Shown one piece after another: positions 34,200 through 42,624 of a stretch of DNA of 56,267 nucleotides (the first letter of the stretch is position 1; the number at the start of each line of letters is the position of its first letter). Below the pieces are notes generated by a model, which saw only the letters and a program-made list of their open reading frames with translations, had not been told where the DNA came from and did not search any database. The stretch comes from Bacteroidota bacterium (lineage in GTDB: Bacteria > Bacteroidota > Bacteroidia > Chitinophagales > Chitinophagaceae): positions 1 through 56,267 of the forward strand of contig JAEZAM010000097.1 of assembly GCA_023430465.1 (NCBI GenBank), in the 5' to 3' direction. The position numbers and the translations under genes are program-made.

Positions 34200-34245
34200 T
34201 GTGTTGAATTGAGGTTAACGAATAAAAGACATCTGTATCTTTTAT
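34200..34245 (-). promoter_or_regulatory. Leader of the nos operon
   Basis: About 46 bases lie between the operator/-7 region and the cytochrome c start; no Shine-Dalgarno-like sequence is evident. The remaining divergent gap (34267-34488) contains no gene and no clear structure apart from the Rrf2-gene promoter. Confidence 0.5.
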
Positions 34246-34266
34246 GGGTCAAATGTATTTTGACCC
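34246..34266 (-). promoter_or_regulatory. nos-operon promoter with perfect 8-5-8 palindrome
   Basis: GGGTCAAA-TGTAT-TTTGACCC is a perfect inverted repeat with 8-base arms. It contains the reverse-strand -7 box TACATTTG. A similar element sits at the same place in the ba3-oxidase promoter (19281-19294). The divergent Rrf2-type gene at 34518 is the nearest candidate regulator, and its own -7 region carries the half-site TTTGACC. Confidence 0.7.
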
Positions 34267-34488
34267 TTTAATTCAAACTTTGACAACCATCATGCGCACA
34301 ATTGATTCTTCTCAGGCGCAAGGCCTGACGTCTCAGTAGCCTATCAGCAATTTCCTGACCAAACCGAGCTCCTCTAAGTGTTTTCCCCTATAATTATTGT
34401 TGACAGGAACAAATTCTAATCTGGTCACGGATGAGCAAACTTATCGCAGGCACTGACCATGCTCATCATCCATGTATTATGTTACTGA

Positions 34489-34496
34489 TAAATTTG
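34489..34496 (+). promoter_or_regulatory. -7 box TAAATTTG of the Rrf2-type gene
   Basis: This TAnnTTTG match lies 21 bases before the ATG at 34518 and supports that start. It is followed by ACC, giving a TTTGACC half-site like that of the nos operator, which hints at autoregulation. Confidence 0.6.
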
Positions 34497-34517
34497 ACCG
34501 TACTTACTTTATCAGCT

Positions 34518-34958
34518 ATGTTTTTTTCAAAGTCCTTTGGCTATGCAGTACGCGGTATATTGTACGTAATGCTTGCCAGTCCTGAACGACAGCGGATTCA
34601 TGCCGATGAGATAGCAACTGCGTTATCCGTTCCGCGTCATTTCTCGAGTAAGGTAATGAAAAAATTGGTAAAGCAAGGTGTCATTGATTCTGTGAGAGGT
34701 CCTCATGGAGGTTTCTCTTTGAACGGGAAAACTGCTGCAACTACACTGTTTGATATCGTAAAAATATCCGGGGATGATCAGCAATTTACCAGTTGTGCAC
34801 TGCGGCTGAAGAACTGCAATTCTCTCCACCCTTGTCCGCTTCATTATAAGATCAGCCCGGCGCGTCAATCGATGCTGCAACTTTTGCAGGCTACCACGAT
34901 GCAGGACCTGCTGCACCCTGAACAGGAGAATTTCCTGAAAAGCCTTTCGGTCGCGTAA
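34518..34958 (+). CDS. Rrf2-family Fe-S regulator, NsrR-like
   Basis: The 146-residue protein has an N-terminal winged helix (FSKSFGYAVRGILYVML; HADEIATALSVPRHFSSKVM; GVIDSVRGPHGGFSL) and three cysteines C93, C100 and C106 with spacing C-x6-C-x5-C, the Fe-S cluster site of NsrR/IscR-like members. It probably senses NO or redox state. It is divergent from the nos operon and 112 bases upstream of a RIC gene, so it is the natural local regulator of both. An earlier in-frame start at 34431 would add 29 residues without family similarity. Confidence 0.9.
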   Translation: MFFSKSFGYAVRGILYVMLASPERQRIHADEIATALSVPRHFSSKVMKKLVKQGVIDSVRGPHGGFSLNGKTAATTLFDIVKISGDDQQFTSCALRLKNCNSLHPCPLHYKISPARQSMLQLLQATTMQDLLHPEQENFLKSLSVA

Positions 34959-35008
34959 GAGCCCTTCAACCGAGAGATGACTTCAATTGTCAAAGGTCAT
35001 GTTGCCAT

Positions 35009-35052
35009 ATGATCTTTATCATCCCGTCCTTTTTTATCTCCTTTTATCATTG
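35009..35052 (+). promoter_or_regulatory. FNR/DNR box and -7 box of the second RIC gene
   Basis: ATGAT-CTTT-ATCAT (35009-35022) is centred 29.5 bases before the -7-like box TATCATTG (35045-35052), the same distance as at 20849-20891. A further inverted repeat TGAC-N7-GTCA lies at 34978-34992. The promoter position supports the ATG at 35071 as start. Confidence 0.6.
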
Positions 35053-35070
35053 CAGATCAATCACCTGGAT

Positions 35071-35820
35071 ATGTTCTTAGGCAAGATCGACATCAGTAAT
35101 GAAACAACGGTCACCGATATAGTGATCAAAGACTATCGGACGGCTACCGTATTCCGGCGCTATGGTATCGATTATTGTTGTGGTGGAAAATTACCACTGG
35201 GGATGGTTTGCGACATACGCGGCCTCGACGTCGAGGTGATAAAGCAAGAGTTGATCGCTGCGTTACGTACCATACAGGTATCCAGCTCTACGGATTTTGC
35301 CAATTGGAGCACCCGGTTTCTGCTGGATTACATGGTGAATGTGCATCATGCCTACCTCCGGATGCATTTCCCTGATATTATTGAAACGACCAGAAGCTTT
35401 GTGGAAGGACATAAGAAAAAGTATGATTACCTCCCTGACCTGTTTGAAGCGCTGCAAGCATTGGAGGAGGAATTGATGAAGCAAATGGAAGAGGAGGAAG
35501 CTGTTCTCTTTCCCTACATATCGCAGATAGCGCAGGCCCACCTCCAGGATGAACCTTATGGTTCATTATTTGTACGCACAATGCGGAAGCCTGTAGCGAA
35601 TCTTATCAATCACGGCGAAACTGTGGCCCGCTGTCTTCACGTTCTGCGTGACCTTACCCACAGTTATCAGCCGGCCCCGAATGCCTGCATCACACACCGG
35701 GTGTGTATGGCGAAATTGAAAGAGCTGGATCATGAGCTGATGCAGCATGTATACCTCGAAACGAACATCATCTATCCACGTGTAGTGGCTATGGAAGCCG
35801 CTATCACTGCGGCTGATTGA
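35071..35820 (+). CDS. RIC-family Fe-S cluster repair protein (ScdA/YtfE-like)
   Basis: The 249-residue protein has the two normal RIC modules: ScdA_N (about 8-60) with C36-C37 in YGIDYCCGGK, and a di-iron hemerythrin domain (about 75-240) with NVHHAYLR, EEEAVLFPY, NHGETV and HVYLETNIIYP. It repairs Fe-S clusters after NO or oxidative damage. It lacks the DUF2249 domains of the paralogue at 22292, so the island holds two differently built RIC proteins. An FNR/DNR-type box precedes it. Confidence 0.93.
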   Translation: MFLGKIDISNETTVTDIVIKDYRTATVFRRYGIDYCCGGKLPLGMVCDIRGLDVEVIKQELIAALRTIQVSSSTDFANWSTRFLLDYMVNVHHAYLRMHFPDIIETTRSFVEGHKKKYDYLPDLFEALQALEEELMKQMEEEEAVLFPYISQIAQAHLQDEPYGSLFVRTMRKPVANLINHGETVARCLHVLRDLTHSYQPAPNACITHRVCMAKLKELDHELMQHVYLETNIIYPRVVAMEAAITAAD

Positions 35821-35839
35821 GGCCTTGGCCGTCTCCCTT

Positions 35840-37360
35840 TCATGCCACTTTGGGCTGGCTCTGCCATTTCATTTGCAACTTTGGGATGAGGGTATGGAGG
35901 CGGTCCCGGTAATCTGCCTGTAACCACTCGCGGTAATTCCTGGTTACGCTGCCCAGGCATTTCGTGTATTGTTTTACCCTCCAGTCGATCTCCTTCTCCA
36001 GTTCCTTTGCCAGGGCCAACGCATCGGCAACGGTATCGGCGTTCTCGACACACATGACGGCATGTTGCCGGATCGAGTCGCGCAGGACATTAATGGGCTT
36101 CTGACCTGCATCTGTGACCTTCCTGAATTCCTCCTGCACATCAAACGAAAGCTCAAGTGTATTTGGAAACTTTGAACGGAGATCAGAAGGCAACTGGTGG
36201 ACATCCTGGTTGAGCTGGCTATTCATTTTCTCGGTGAACTCTTCCGGCTTATCAAAAATATACTGCCAGTCTACTGGTGCCTGCCATTCGCCAAACCTTT
36301 CAATATTATTGCCCAGATCTATGATCGTGAATGTTTTTTTATTTGGAAGGCGTCGTGATCCCCGGCCGATCATCTGGTGAAACAGCGTCAGTGAAGTGGT
36401 GGCGCGATTAAGTATCACGGCCTGTATGGAGGGCTCATCGAAACCGGTGGTCAATATGGAAACCGAGGTGAGGATGGCATTCTTCGTTTTCTTCAACCAG
36501 AGGAGGATCTCTTCGCGTTCCGTTGCTGAAGTACTGTTATCCAGGTGACGTATGGGATAGCCGGCATTTTTAAAATACTCACACACATTTCTCGAAGTGA
36601 AAATGCCATTGTTGAAGATAAGCGTCTTCTTGTTTTTTGCATTTGCTTCATAGGCCTGCAGCAAAAGCTCCAGCATTGCGGGTGATGAATACAATTCATC
36701 GGAGGTGGTGATCGTGAAATCTCCACCCGCACCAGTTTGAAGTGTATTCAATTCTACGTCATACCGCCAGGTTTTCGGTGTGGCAAGATACCCGCCCTGG
36801 ATAAGGGCATTGATTGGTTCACCGGTTATCAGCCGTTCATAACTGTCGCGCATCGGAAAATCAGGATCCGAACTTAAGGGGGTTGCTGTGACACCGATGA
36901 TGATCGCGTCGTCAAACGCCGTCATGAGTTTTTGAAAAGCATTGTGATGCGCTTCGTCGATGATCACCAGCCCGATTGTGCGCGGATCGAACTGCCCTTC
37001 TTCGATGCGATTTTTCAATGTCTCTACCATAGCAACAAAGCAGGGGGCATCGGTACGGCGGATGGTTTTCACCGAACTGTTAATAATCTTATTGCGTATG
37101 CCTGCCGCCTGTAGTGTGGCGGATGTCTGGCGGCAAAGTTCCACGCGATGGGTAAGGATGATTACCTTTTTCCCCGTATCACGGATGAATTTCTTTGCAA
37201 TCTCAGAGAAGATCACCGTTTTTCCACCACCCGTCGGAAGTTGGTAGAGGAGCCGGCAGGGACCGGTGCAGTCGCTGATAGCGGTAAATAGCTTGTCAAG
37301 GTCCCTGCGTTGGTAATCGTAGAGTTTGTTGCGGGTGGAGGCGGATTTTCCGGTGGTCAT
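35840..37360 (-). CDS. Superfamily 2 DEAD/DEAH-box helicase
   Basis: The 506-residue protein has motif I PTGGGKT (42-48), motif II DEAH (135-138), motif III GVTATP, and in the second RecA domain FNNGIF, SILTTGFDEP and QMIGRGSRR (motif VI). It resembles SSL2/RAD25-like and type III restriction Res-subunit-like helicases of unknown substrate. The last 100 residues form a helical tail without a recognised domain. No methylase or defence gene sits beside it. It converges on the second RIC gene and is divergent from a methyltransferase. Confidence 0.88.
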   Translation of the reverse strand: MTTGKSASTRNKLYDYQRRDLDKLFTAISDCTGPCRLLYQLPTGGGKTVIFSEIAKKFIRDTGKKVIILTHRVELCRQTSATLQAAGIRNKIINSSVKTIRRTDAPCFVAMVETLKNRIEEGQFDPRTIGLVIIDEAHHNAFQKLMTAFDDAIIIGVTATPLSSDPDFPMRDSYERLITGEPINALIQGGYLATPKTWRYDVELNTLQTGAGGDFTITTSDELYSSPAMLELLLQAYEANAKNKKTLIFNNGIFTSRNVCEYFKNAGYPIRHLDNSTSATEREEILLWLKKTKNAILTSVSILTTGFDEPSIQAVILNRATTSLTLFHQMIGRGSRRLPNKKTFTIIDLGNNIERFGEWQAPVDWQYIFDKPEEFTEKMNSQLNQDVHQLPSDLRSKFPNTLELSFDVQEEFRKVTDAGQKPINVLRDSIRQHAVMCVENADTVADALALAKELEKEIDWRVKQYTKCLGSVTRNYREWLQADYRDRLHTLIPKLQMKWQSQPKVA

Positions 37361-37492
37361 GCGTTATTTGTGATTATGGCGTTCACGCTAACTGAGGCAA
37401 GCGGAGTGCCAATTGTTATGATATTTATTATTATTGCAATGCGGGATACTGCGAGTGAAGAAGCTGGTTCATCTACCAATCAAATACATCCT

Positions 37493-38251
37493 ATGCCCTG
37501 GAACCCGGAGGTATACAACCAGTTCAAGTCGAAACGTCAGGAGCCTTTTCATGATATGATCACGCTTCTGCATGCCCGTCCCGGTATGAGCATACTTGAT
37601 CTGGGATGCGGTACGGGTGAACTCACGGAAATTCTTGCATCCCGGTTTCCTGCAAGCAGGGTCATGGGGGTGGATACCTCGGCCGAGATGCTGTCGCGTG
37701 CACCCCGGTCAGAACGGCTTTCGTTTGTGCGGCGCTCGGTGGAAGAACAACTGGCCAGGGAAGAGAAATGGGATATTGTCGTTGCCAATGCGTCGCTTCA
37801 ATGGATAAATGATCACCGCAGATTATTCCGGGAGATCATCCGGACAATATTGCCGGAGGGACAACTGGCGGTACAAATGCCCGCACAGAAGGAAAATCTG
37901 CTGAATCAGTTATTGGAAGAGTTGGTGCAGGAGCAACCGTATTTTGCCCGGCTTAAAAAGGTGGTCCGTCACTCACCGGTACTGACGCTTGATGACTACA
38001 CACAGCTCCTTTACGAATTGGGTGCAAAGGAGACGGTCATATTCAAAAAAGTTTATCCCATAATTGCCACATCTGTCGATTCATTTTATGAATTCATTGC
38101 CGGCTCTGCACTTATACCTTATATGGAAGCTATGGAAGAATTAATGCGCCATTCTTTCAAAAAGGATTTCAAATCGCGGATCGCAGCGAAATTCAGCACC
38201 AGTCCGATGGTTTATTCATTCAAGCGGATCATACTGGTAGCACGTTTCTGA
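37493..38251 (+). CDS. SAM-dependent methyltransferase, trans-aconitate type
   Basis: The 252-residue enzyme starts MPWNPEVYNQFKSKRQEPF, typical of trans-aconitate 2-methyltransferase-like proteins. Motif I ILDLGCGTGE (34-43), motif II around GVDTSAEML and motif IV DIVVANASLQWI are present; the C-terminal lobe is helical. Whether the substrate is trans-aconitate is uncertain. The ATG at 37493 was chosen from family similarity; the frame is open upstream, but that part overlaps the helicase promoter region. Confidence 0.83.
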   Translation: MPWNPEVYNQFKSKRQEPFHDMITLLHARPGMSILDLGCGTGELTEILASRFPASRVMGVDTSAEMLSRAPRSERLSFVRRSVEEQLAREEKWDIVVANASLQWINDHRRLFREIIRTILPEGQLAVQMPAQKENLLNQLLEELVQEQPYFARLKKVVRHSPVLTLDDYTQLLYELGAKETVIFKKVYPIIATSVDSFYEFIAGSALIPYMEAMEELMRHSFKKDFKSRIAAKFSTSPMVYSFKRIILVARF

Positions 38252-38342
38252 AGCTGGTGTAGCAAAGCACGGGATAATTATTGCAAAGGAGCTTCGTTTA
38301 CTTATCTTAGCCGGAATCTGGAACTAATTAATACGATCATCC

Positions 38343-38510
38343 ATGTTATACCCATTCATCTCCATCGGGCTCACTGCCGTGTTTATTATATATCTGCTAT
38401 ATGCCGGCCTGGTGAAAAAGAATCTCCGTTCACAACTTCACACAGTCGTATTTCCAGGATTGTTCTTCCTCATCGCCTGGTTCGTGATGTTCTTCCTGTT
38501 TCTGCGGTAG
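38343..38510 (+). CDS. Small two-helix membrane protein
   Basis: This 55-residue frame reads as two hydrophobic helices (about 5-22 and 35-54) joined by a basic loop AGLVKKNLRSQ. A TATCTTAG box resembling -7 lies about 35 bases upstream. Small proteins of this type with a clear hairpin are common in Bacteroidota, but no family is recognised. It stands alone between the methyltransferase and nitronate monooxygenase genes. Confidence 0.6.
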   Translation: MLYPFISIGLTAVFIIYLLYAGLVKKNLRSQLHTVVFPGLFFLIAWFVMFFLFLR

Positions 38511-38590
38511 TTATCGCATTCGAGTGTGGGGAAAGTAAGGCGTTCATTGATCGGGAAGCATCTGGTTAAAAATATCCGGTAAATTTGGTC

Positions 38591-39652
38591 ATGAACAAGA
38601 CCAGCCTCGCAACGCATCTGGGAATAAGATATCCCATTGTCCAGGGTCCATTTGGTGGTGGACTTTCCTCTGTGGAATTGACAAAAACTGTTTCTGAATA
38701 TGGCGCTCTTGGCTCATTTGGAGGCCAGCCTTATACTGCGGCGGAGATAGTTGATATATGCAATGCGATCAGAAAGGTTACGGGTAAGCCGTTCAATATA
38801 AATCTTTGGGTGAACGACAGAGACGAGGCGCTGTCCTCATTTGATGACGCTGCTTACAGCAAACTCACAGATATATTCAAACCATACTTTGATGAACTGG
38901 GTTTGCCGATCCCGCCAAAGCCCGGTGATCTGGGTCCAACCTTCCCTGACCAGGTGCAGGCAATCTTTGATGCACGGCCGGCAGTATTCAGTTTTGTATA
39001 CGGAATCCCCGCGCCTGATATATTGGATCGGTGTCGCTCACTTGGAATTAAAACAGTGGGGAATGCCACTACCGCTGATGAAGCAGTTGCGTTGGAGTCG
39101 GCCGGTGTTGACATGGTGGTGGCTACAGGCTTTGAGGCAGGCGGTCACCGCGTTTCTTTTTTGAAAACGGCGGAAGATTCATTGACGGGCGTCTTTTCAT
39201 TGGTGCCACAGGTAGTGGATCGTGTGTCAATACCAGTCATAGCTGCGGGTGGAATTGCCGATGCAAGAGGTGTCCGTGCCGCGATGGCCCTTGGTGCGAG
39301 TGGGGTGCAGGTAGGCACCGCATTTCTGGCAACAGATCAGTCTGGCGCAACAAAGCATCATCGTGATCGTTTGTTCAGCAGCGATGCGCGGGATACCACA
39401 TTGACGAAGGTATTTACCGGCCGCCTCGCGCGCGGTCTGCGTAACCGGCTGACCGAAGAATTACGTGCGAAACAGAATGACATGGCTCCATATCCATTAC
39501 AGGGACGATTCATGCGCGCACTTCGGGCTTATCCGGCAACGGGAGAAACGGATTCGCCCTTTCAGTCACATTGGGCCGGTCAATCGTCTCCCTTGCTAAA
39601 GCACCGGGATGCTTCAAAATTGCTGGGGGCATTGGTTGACGGTTTAACATGA
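38591..39652 (+). CDS. Nitronate monooxygenase family protein
   Basis: The 353-residue FMN-dependent TIM barrel opens with HLGIRYPIVQGPFGGGLSS and has the phosphate-binding VIAAGGIADARGV and LGASGVQVGTAFLA. ATGFEAGGHR carries the histidine expected in the active site of class I nitronate monooxygenases. Such enzymes oxidise alkyl nitronates such as propionate 3-nitronate; related 2-nitropropane dioxygenase-like proteins have other substrates. A -7 box TAAATTTG (38580-38587) almost touches the ATG, so the leader is absent or very short and a codon slightly downstream is possible. Confidence 0.87.
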   Translation: MNKTSLATHLGIRYPIVQGPFGGGLSSVELTKTVSEYGALGSFGGQPYTAAEIVDICNAIRKVTGKPFNINLWVNDRDEALSSFDDAAYSKLTDIFKPYFDELGLPIPPKPGDLGPTFPDQVQAIFDARPAVFSFVYGIPAPDILDRCRSLGIKTVGNATTADEAVALESAGVDMVVATGFEAGGHRVSFLKTAEDSLTGVFSLVPQVVDRVSIPVIAAGGIADARGVRAAMALGASGVQVGTAFLATDQSGATKHHRDRLFSSDARDTTLTKVFTGRLARGLRNRLTEELRAKQNDMAPYPLQGRFMRALRAYPATGETDSPFQSHWAGQSSPLLKHRDASKLLGALVDGLT

Positions 39653-39726
39653 AATGATTGCAGGGGTCAGTCATAAATAAACACTTTATTTGCAAAAAAT
39701 TTCAGGACAATAATCCAGGCAATACT

Positions 39727-40290
39727 ATGGCACAGGCATTATCATCAAAACTTGCTGAAAGAAGTCAATCTGTTTGTGAGCTCTGTGGTTCAGAACCAGC
39801 AACGATCGCTTTTGCTGTATCGCCAAAGGATCATGATAGCATAGATAATGAGGTAGCCATATGCGCGACCTGTAATACGGAAATGGAAAACCCTGCTTCA
39901 TCTGTACACTGGAATTGCCTGGCGGGCAGCATCTGGAACCCAACGCCATCGGTGCAGGCACTCGCATACCGTTTGCTTTATAAATATAAAGACGAGCAAT
40001 GGGCCAGTGAGATCATGACTTCGGTTGAGTTGCCGGAAGAAGTTGTCAACTGGGCATTAAGCGCCTACCAGGCAGAAGAAGTTCACAAGGACAGCAATGG
40101 AGAGATATTGAGCAACGGCGACACTGTTGTGCTGACCCAGCAATTAAATATCAAGGGCGCAAACTTCAATGCGCCTAAAGGAACGATCGTGCGCAAGATC
40201 CGGCTGGTGCCGGACAACACCGATCAGATCGAAGGGAAGGTCAACGATCAGATGATCGTTATACTTACCAAATATGTACGGAAGTCATAG
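39727..40290 (+). CDS. PhnA-family zinc-ribbon protein
   Basis: The 187-residue protein has a zinc-binding N-terminal part with CELC (C17, C20) and CATC (C46, C49), and the typical PhnA C-terminal domain (DSNGEILSNGDTVVLTQQLN onward), an SH3-like fold. Despite the name, PhnA-like proteins are not phosphonate hydrolases in most organisms; the role is unclear. The ATG at 39727 starts the conserved part; an upstream in-frame codon at 39658 adds 23 unsupported residues. Confidence 0.87.
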   Translation: MAQALSSKLAERSQSVCELCGSEPATIAFAVSPKDHDSIDNEVAICATCNTEMENPASSVHWNCLAGSIWNPTPSVQALAYRLLYKYKDEQWASEIMTSVELPEEVVNWALSAYQAEEVHKDSNGEILSNGDTVVLTQQLNIKGANFNAPKGTIVRKIRLVPDNTDQIEGKVNDQMIVILTKYVRKS

Positions 40291-40346
40291 GTCTTCTGCC
40301 CGCTTCGAAAGATTCTTATCATTTTTTTTATTCGTGCTAAATGCTG

Positions 40347-40371
40347 GCTAATGTCCTTCCTTAACATTAGC
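40347..40371. other. Hairpin upstream of the PHP-like gene
   Basis: GCTAATGT (40347-40354) and ACATTAGC (40364-40371) form an 8-bp stem with a 9-base loop, about 100 bases before the gene at 40471. No T tract follows, so this is not a standard terminator; an operator is possible. Confidence 0.4.
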
Positions 40372-40470
40372 AGCCTTGTTTTTGCCTGCGCATGACACAG
40401 CCAGTATCTTAGAGGCTCCCGTTGATGACCAGTTGAATTGATCATTATTATTTCTAAAACGAGTTGACCC

Positions 40471-42501
40471 ATGAGAAATCTTCCCCTCGTGTTATTGCTT
40501 TTAATCTCTCGTGCATTGTTTGCACAGGTAGCTGTTGATACAAAAGGGTATGATAGTAAAAACGGCAGCCGTTTAAAGGTCAGTGGAAATGTTATAAATG
40601 TATCGTGGCAGGCAGGGCAGGAGGGCCGCGGAACCCTGATACTGGATTTGCAACAGGGAAAGCCGCTGTTGCGGTCGGTCCGCCTGAAAAATGAAATTGT
40701 CAGCAATATCGACCCTGTCTTTCTTTTGTCGGTGGGTAAGCGGGACCTGGTTTCACAAAATGGCTGGAACATTTTCTTTGATAAGGTTCCACAAAAGCCG
40801 CACACCACGCATAAAATCACATTCGACAAGACCGGTGCTTCTGTGAGGAGTGAGGGTAACCGTACTGTCATTTCCATTGACCGGTTAAGCGCACCTGATT
40901 TTACCGGCTCCCTGGAAATAACGCTTTACAATGGCAGTCCACTCGTCAATATCGTAGCGGTTATGCAAACGGAAAAAGATTCCACCGCCATACTGTACGA
41001 TGCAGGGCTGGTGGGCGATGCAGCTACATGGAAAAACATTTCCTATGCGGATGTCTATGGAAAGCTTAATGAGTTGGCGCCCGCGGCAACAGATACTGCC
41101 GTTAACCAGGCTGTAAAATACCGCACCATCATAGGAAGCAACAAAGGTGGTAGCCTTGCCGTGTTTCCGGCACCGCATCAATATTTCTATCCGCTGGATG
41201 AAGCATTCAACCTGAAGTTTACCTGGCATGGAAATAACTACCGTCGCCTTGTAAAGGGCCATGGCATAGGCATACGACAGGATCTTTATGGCGACAGGCG
41301 ATTTGTTCCATGGTTCAATGCGCCACCGGGAACCTCGCAGCGACTGAATTTTTTCCTGCTACTTGGCAATGCAGGTGCAGCTCCCACGTTGGCAAGTGTG
41401 AAACGGTTTACAAATGATGATCGCTATGTCAGTTTACCGGGTTATAAAACCATGTCGAGCCATTTCCACAATGAATTCATCATGAGCGTCGTGATGAAAG
41501 GGAAGCCAGTGCCGGACACACCAACATTCGTAAAGGTATTTCGCGAGCTTGGTGTGGATATGGTACATCTTGGGGAATTTCACTACACCGCCAATCCCAA
41601 AGGTCCTGCAGAAAAAAGGCTGGCAGAATTGAAAGCGCTTTTTGATCTCTGTAAAAAATCATCCGGTGATAAATTCCTGCTCATACCCGGGGAAGAGCCA
41701 AATGAATTTTTTGGCGGGCATTGGATGCAGGTTTTCCCGAAGCCGGTAAACTGGATCATGTCACGCAAAGCGGATGAACCATTTGTAACGAATGATCCTG
41801 CATATGGTAAGGTGTACAGGATCGGGAATAGCAGGGAGATGCTGGAATTACTGAAACTTGAAAACGGCCTGGCCTGGACTGCCCATCCGCGAACCAAGGG
41901 GTCAACTGGTTATCCTGACAAATACAAACAGGAAGAGTTCTACCTCTCCGATCGTTTCCTGGGTGCGGCGTGGAAGCCAATACCTGCAGACCTGTCGCTA
42001 CCCAGGTTAGGTGTACGCGTACTTGATCTGCTGGATGACATGAACAATTGGGGCCAAACGAAGCGCGTGATAGCGGAAGCAGACCTGTTTACTGTGGAGC
42101 ACGAAAATGAGATGTATGCTCACATGAATGTAAATTATCTCCGGATGAAAGAGTTGCCAAAATTCAGCGATGGGTGGCAACCAGTCCTGGATGCAATCAC
42201 GGCAGGAGAATATTTTTCGTCAACCGGTGAAGTGCTAATTCCCACGTTTGATGTTAAGTGGAAGAATGAAGCGGCAGAGGTTTCCTTCGAATTGAACTGG
42301 ACCTTCCCGTTGAATTTCGCCGAGATCATCTGGGGAGATGGAACTAATGTCTTCCGGGAAAAGATCGACCTCCGCAGAACAACGGCCTTTGGTAAAGGGA
42401 AGTACATTAAAGCAATTTCAGGGAAAGAAATGAAATGGGTGAGGCTGGAGGCATGGGATATTGCCGCCAATGGCGCGTTTACGCCTGTGGTGAGGAGATG
42501 A
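40471..42501 (+). CDS. Secreted PHP-like metal-dependent hydrolase, unknown function
   Basis: The 676-residue protein has a signal peptide (about 1-19, ending ALFAQ), an N-terminal beta-sandwich-like half and a C-terminal half that resembles PHP phosphoesterases. Visible in order are SSHFHNEF (HxH), VDMVHLGEFHY, LLIPGEEPNEFFGGHW (acidic pair and histidine) and LAWTAHPRTK. These motifs would give a metal site, but the match to known PHP enzymes is loose. No neighbours indicate a pathway. The substrate may be a periplasmic or extracellular phosphoester or an amide. Confidence 0.55.
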   Translation: MRNLPLVLLLLISRALFAQVAVDTKGYDSKNGSRLKVSGNVINVSWQAGQEGRGTLILDLQQGKPLLRSVRLKNEIVSNIDPVFLLSVGKRDLVSQNGWNIFFDKVPQKPHTTHKITFDKTGASVRSEGNRTVISIDRLSAPDFTGSLEITLYNGSPLVNIVAVMQTEKDSTAILYDAGLVGDAATWKNISYADVYGKLNELAPAATDTAVNQAVKYRTIIGSNKGGSLAVFPAPHQYFYPLDEAFNLKFTWHGNNYRRLVKGHGIGIRQDLYGDRRFVPWFNAPPGTSQRLNFFLLLGNAGAAPTLASVKRFTNDDRYVSLPGYKTMSSHFHNEFIMSVVMKGKPVPDTPTFVKVFRELGVDMVHLGEFHYTANPKGPAEKRLAELKALFDLCKKSSGDKFLLIPGEEPNEFFGGHWMQVFPKPVNWIMSRKADEPFVTNDPAYGKVYRIGNSREMLELLKLENGLAWTAHPRTKGSTGYPDKYKQEEFYLSDRFLGAAWKPIPADLSLPRLGVRVLDLLDDMNNWGQTKRVIAEADLFTVEHENEMYAHMNVNYLRMKELPKFSDGWQPVLDAITAGEYFSSTGEVLIPTFDVKWKNEAAEVSFELNWTFPLNFAEIIWGDGTNVFREKIDLRRTTAFGKGKYIKAISGKEMKWVRLEAWDIAANGAFTPVVRR

Positions 42502-42506
42502 TTGTA

Positions 42507-42624
42507 GTTAAGGTTGAGGTTAAGGTTGAGGTTGCCAGCCGGAAATTGTCTCATGCAAATCTTAAAGCCCAAAACTCAAAACGTAAAGTTTAACCTTAAC
42601 CTTAACCTCAACCTCAGCCTCAGC
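42507..42624. repeat. Facing hexamer arrays between convergent genes
   Basis: GGTTGA/GGTTAA units (42507-42534) begin five bases after the stop at 42501. Complementary CCTTAA/CCTCAA/CCTCAG units (42592-42624) end right at the stop of the reverse-strand gene. Between them lies the A-rich motif AAAACTCAAAACGTAAAG (42573-42588). The two arms can pair, giving a long hairpin in both transcripts. Confidence 0.88.

Noticed and set aside
35840..37360. Restriction or phage-defence system around the helicase
   Set aside because: No methylase, nuclease or other defence gene is adjacent; the helicase stands alone.
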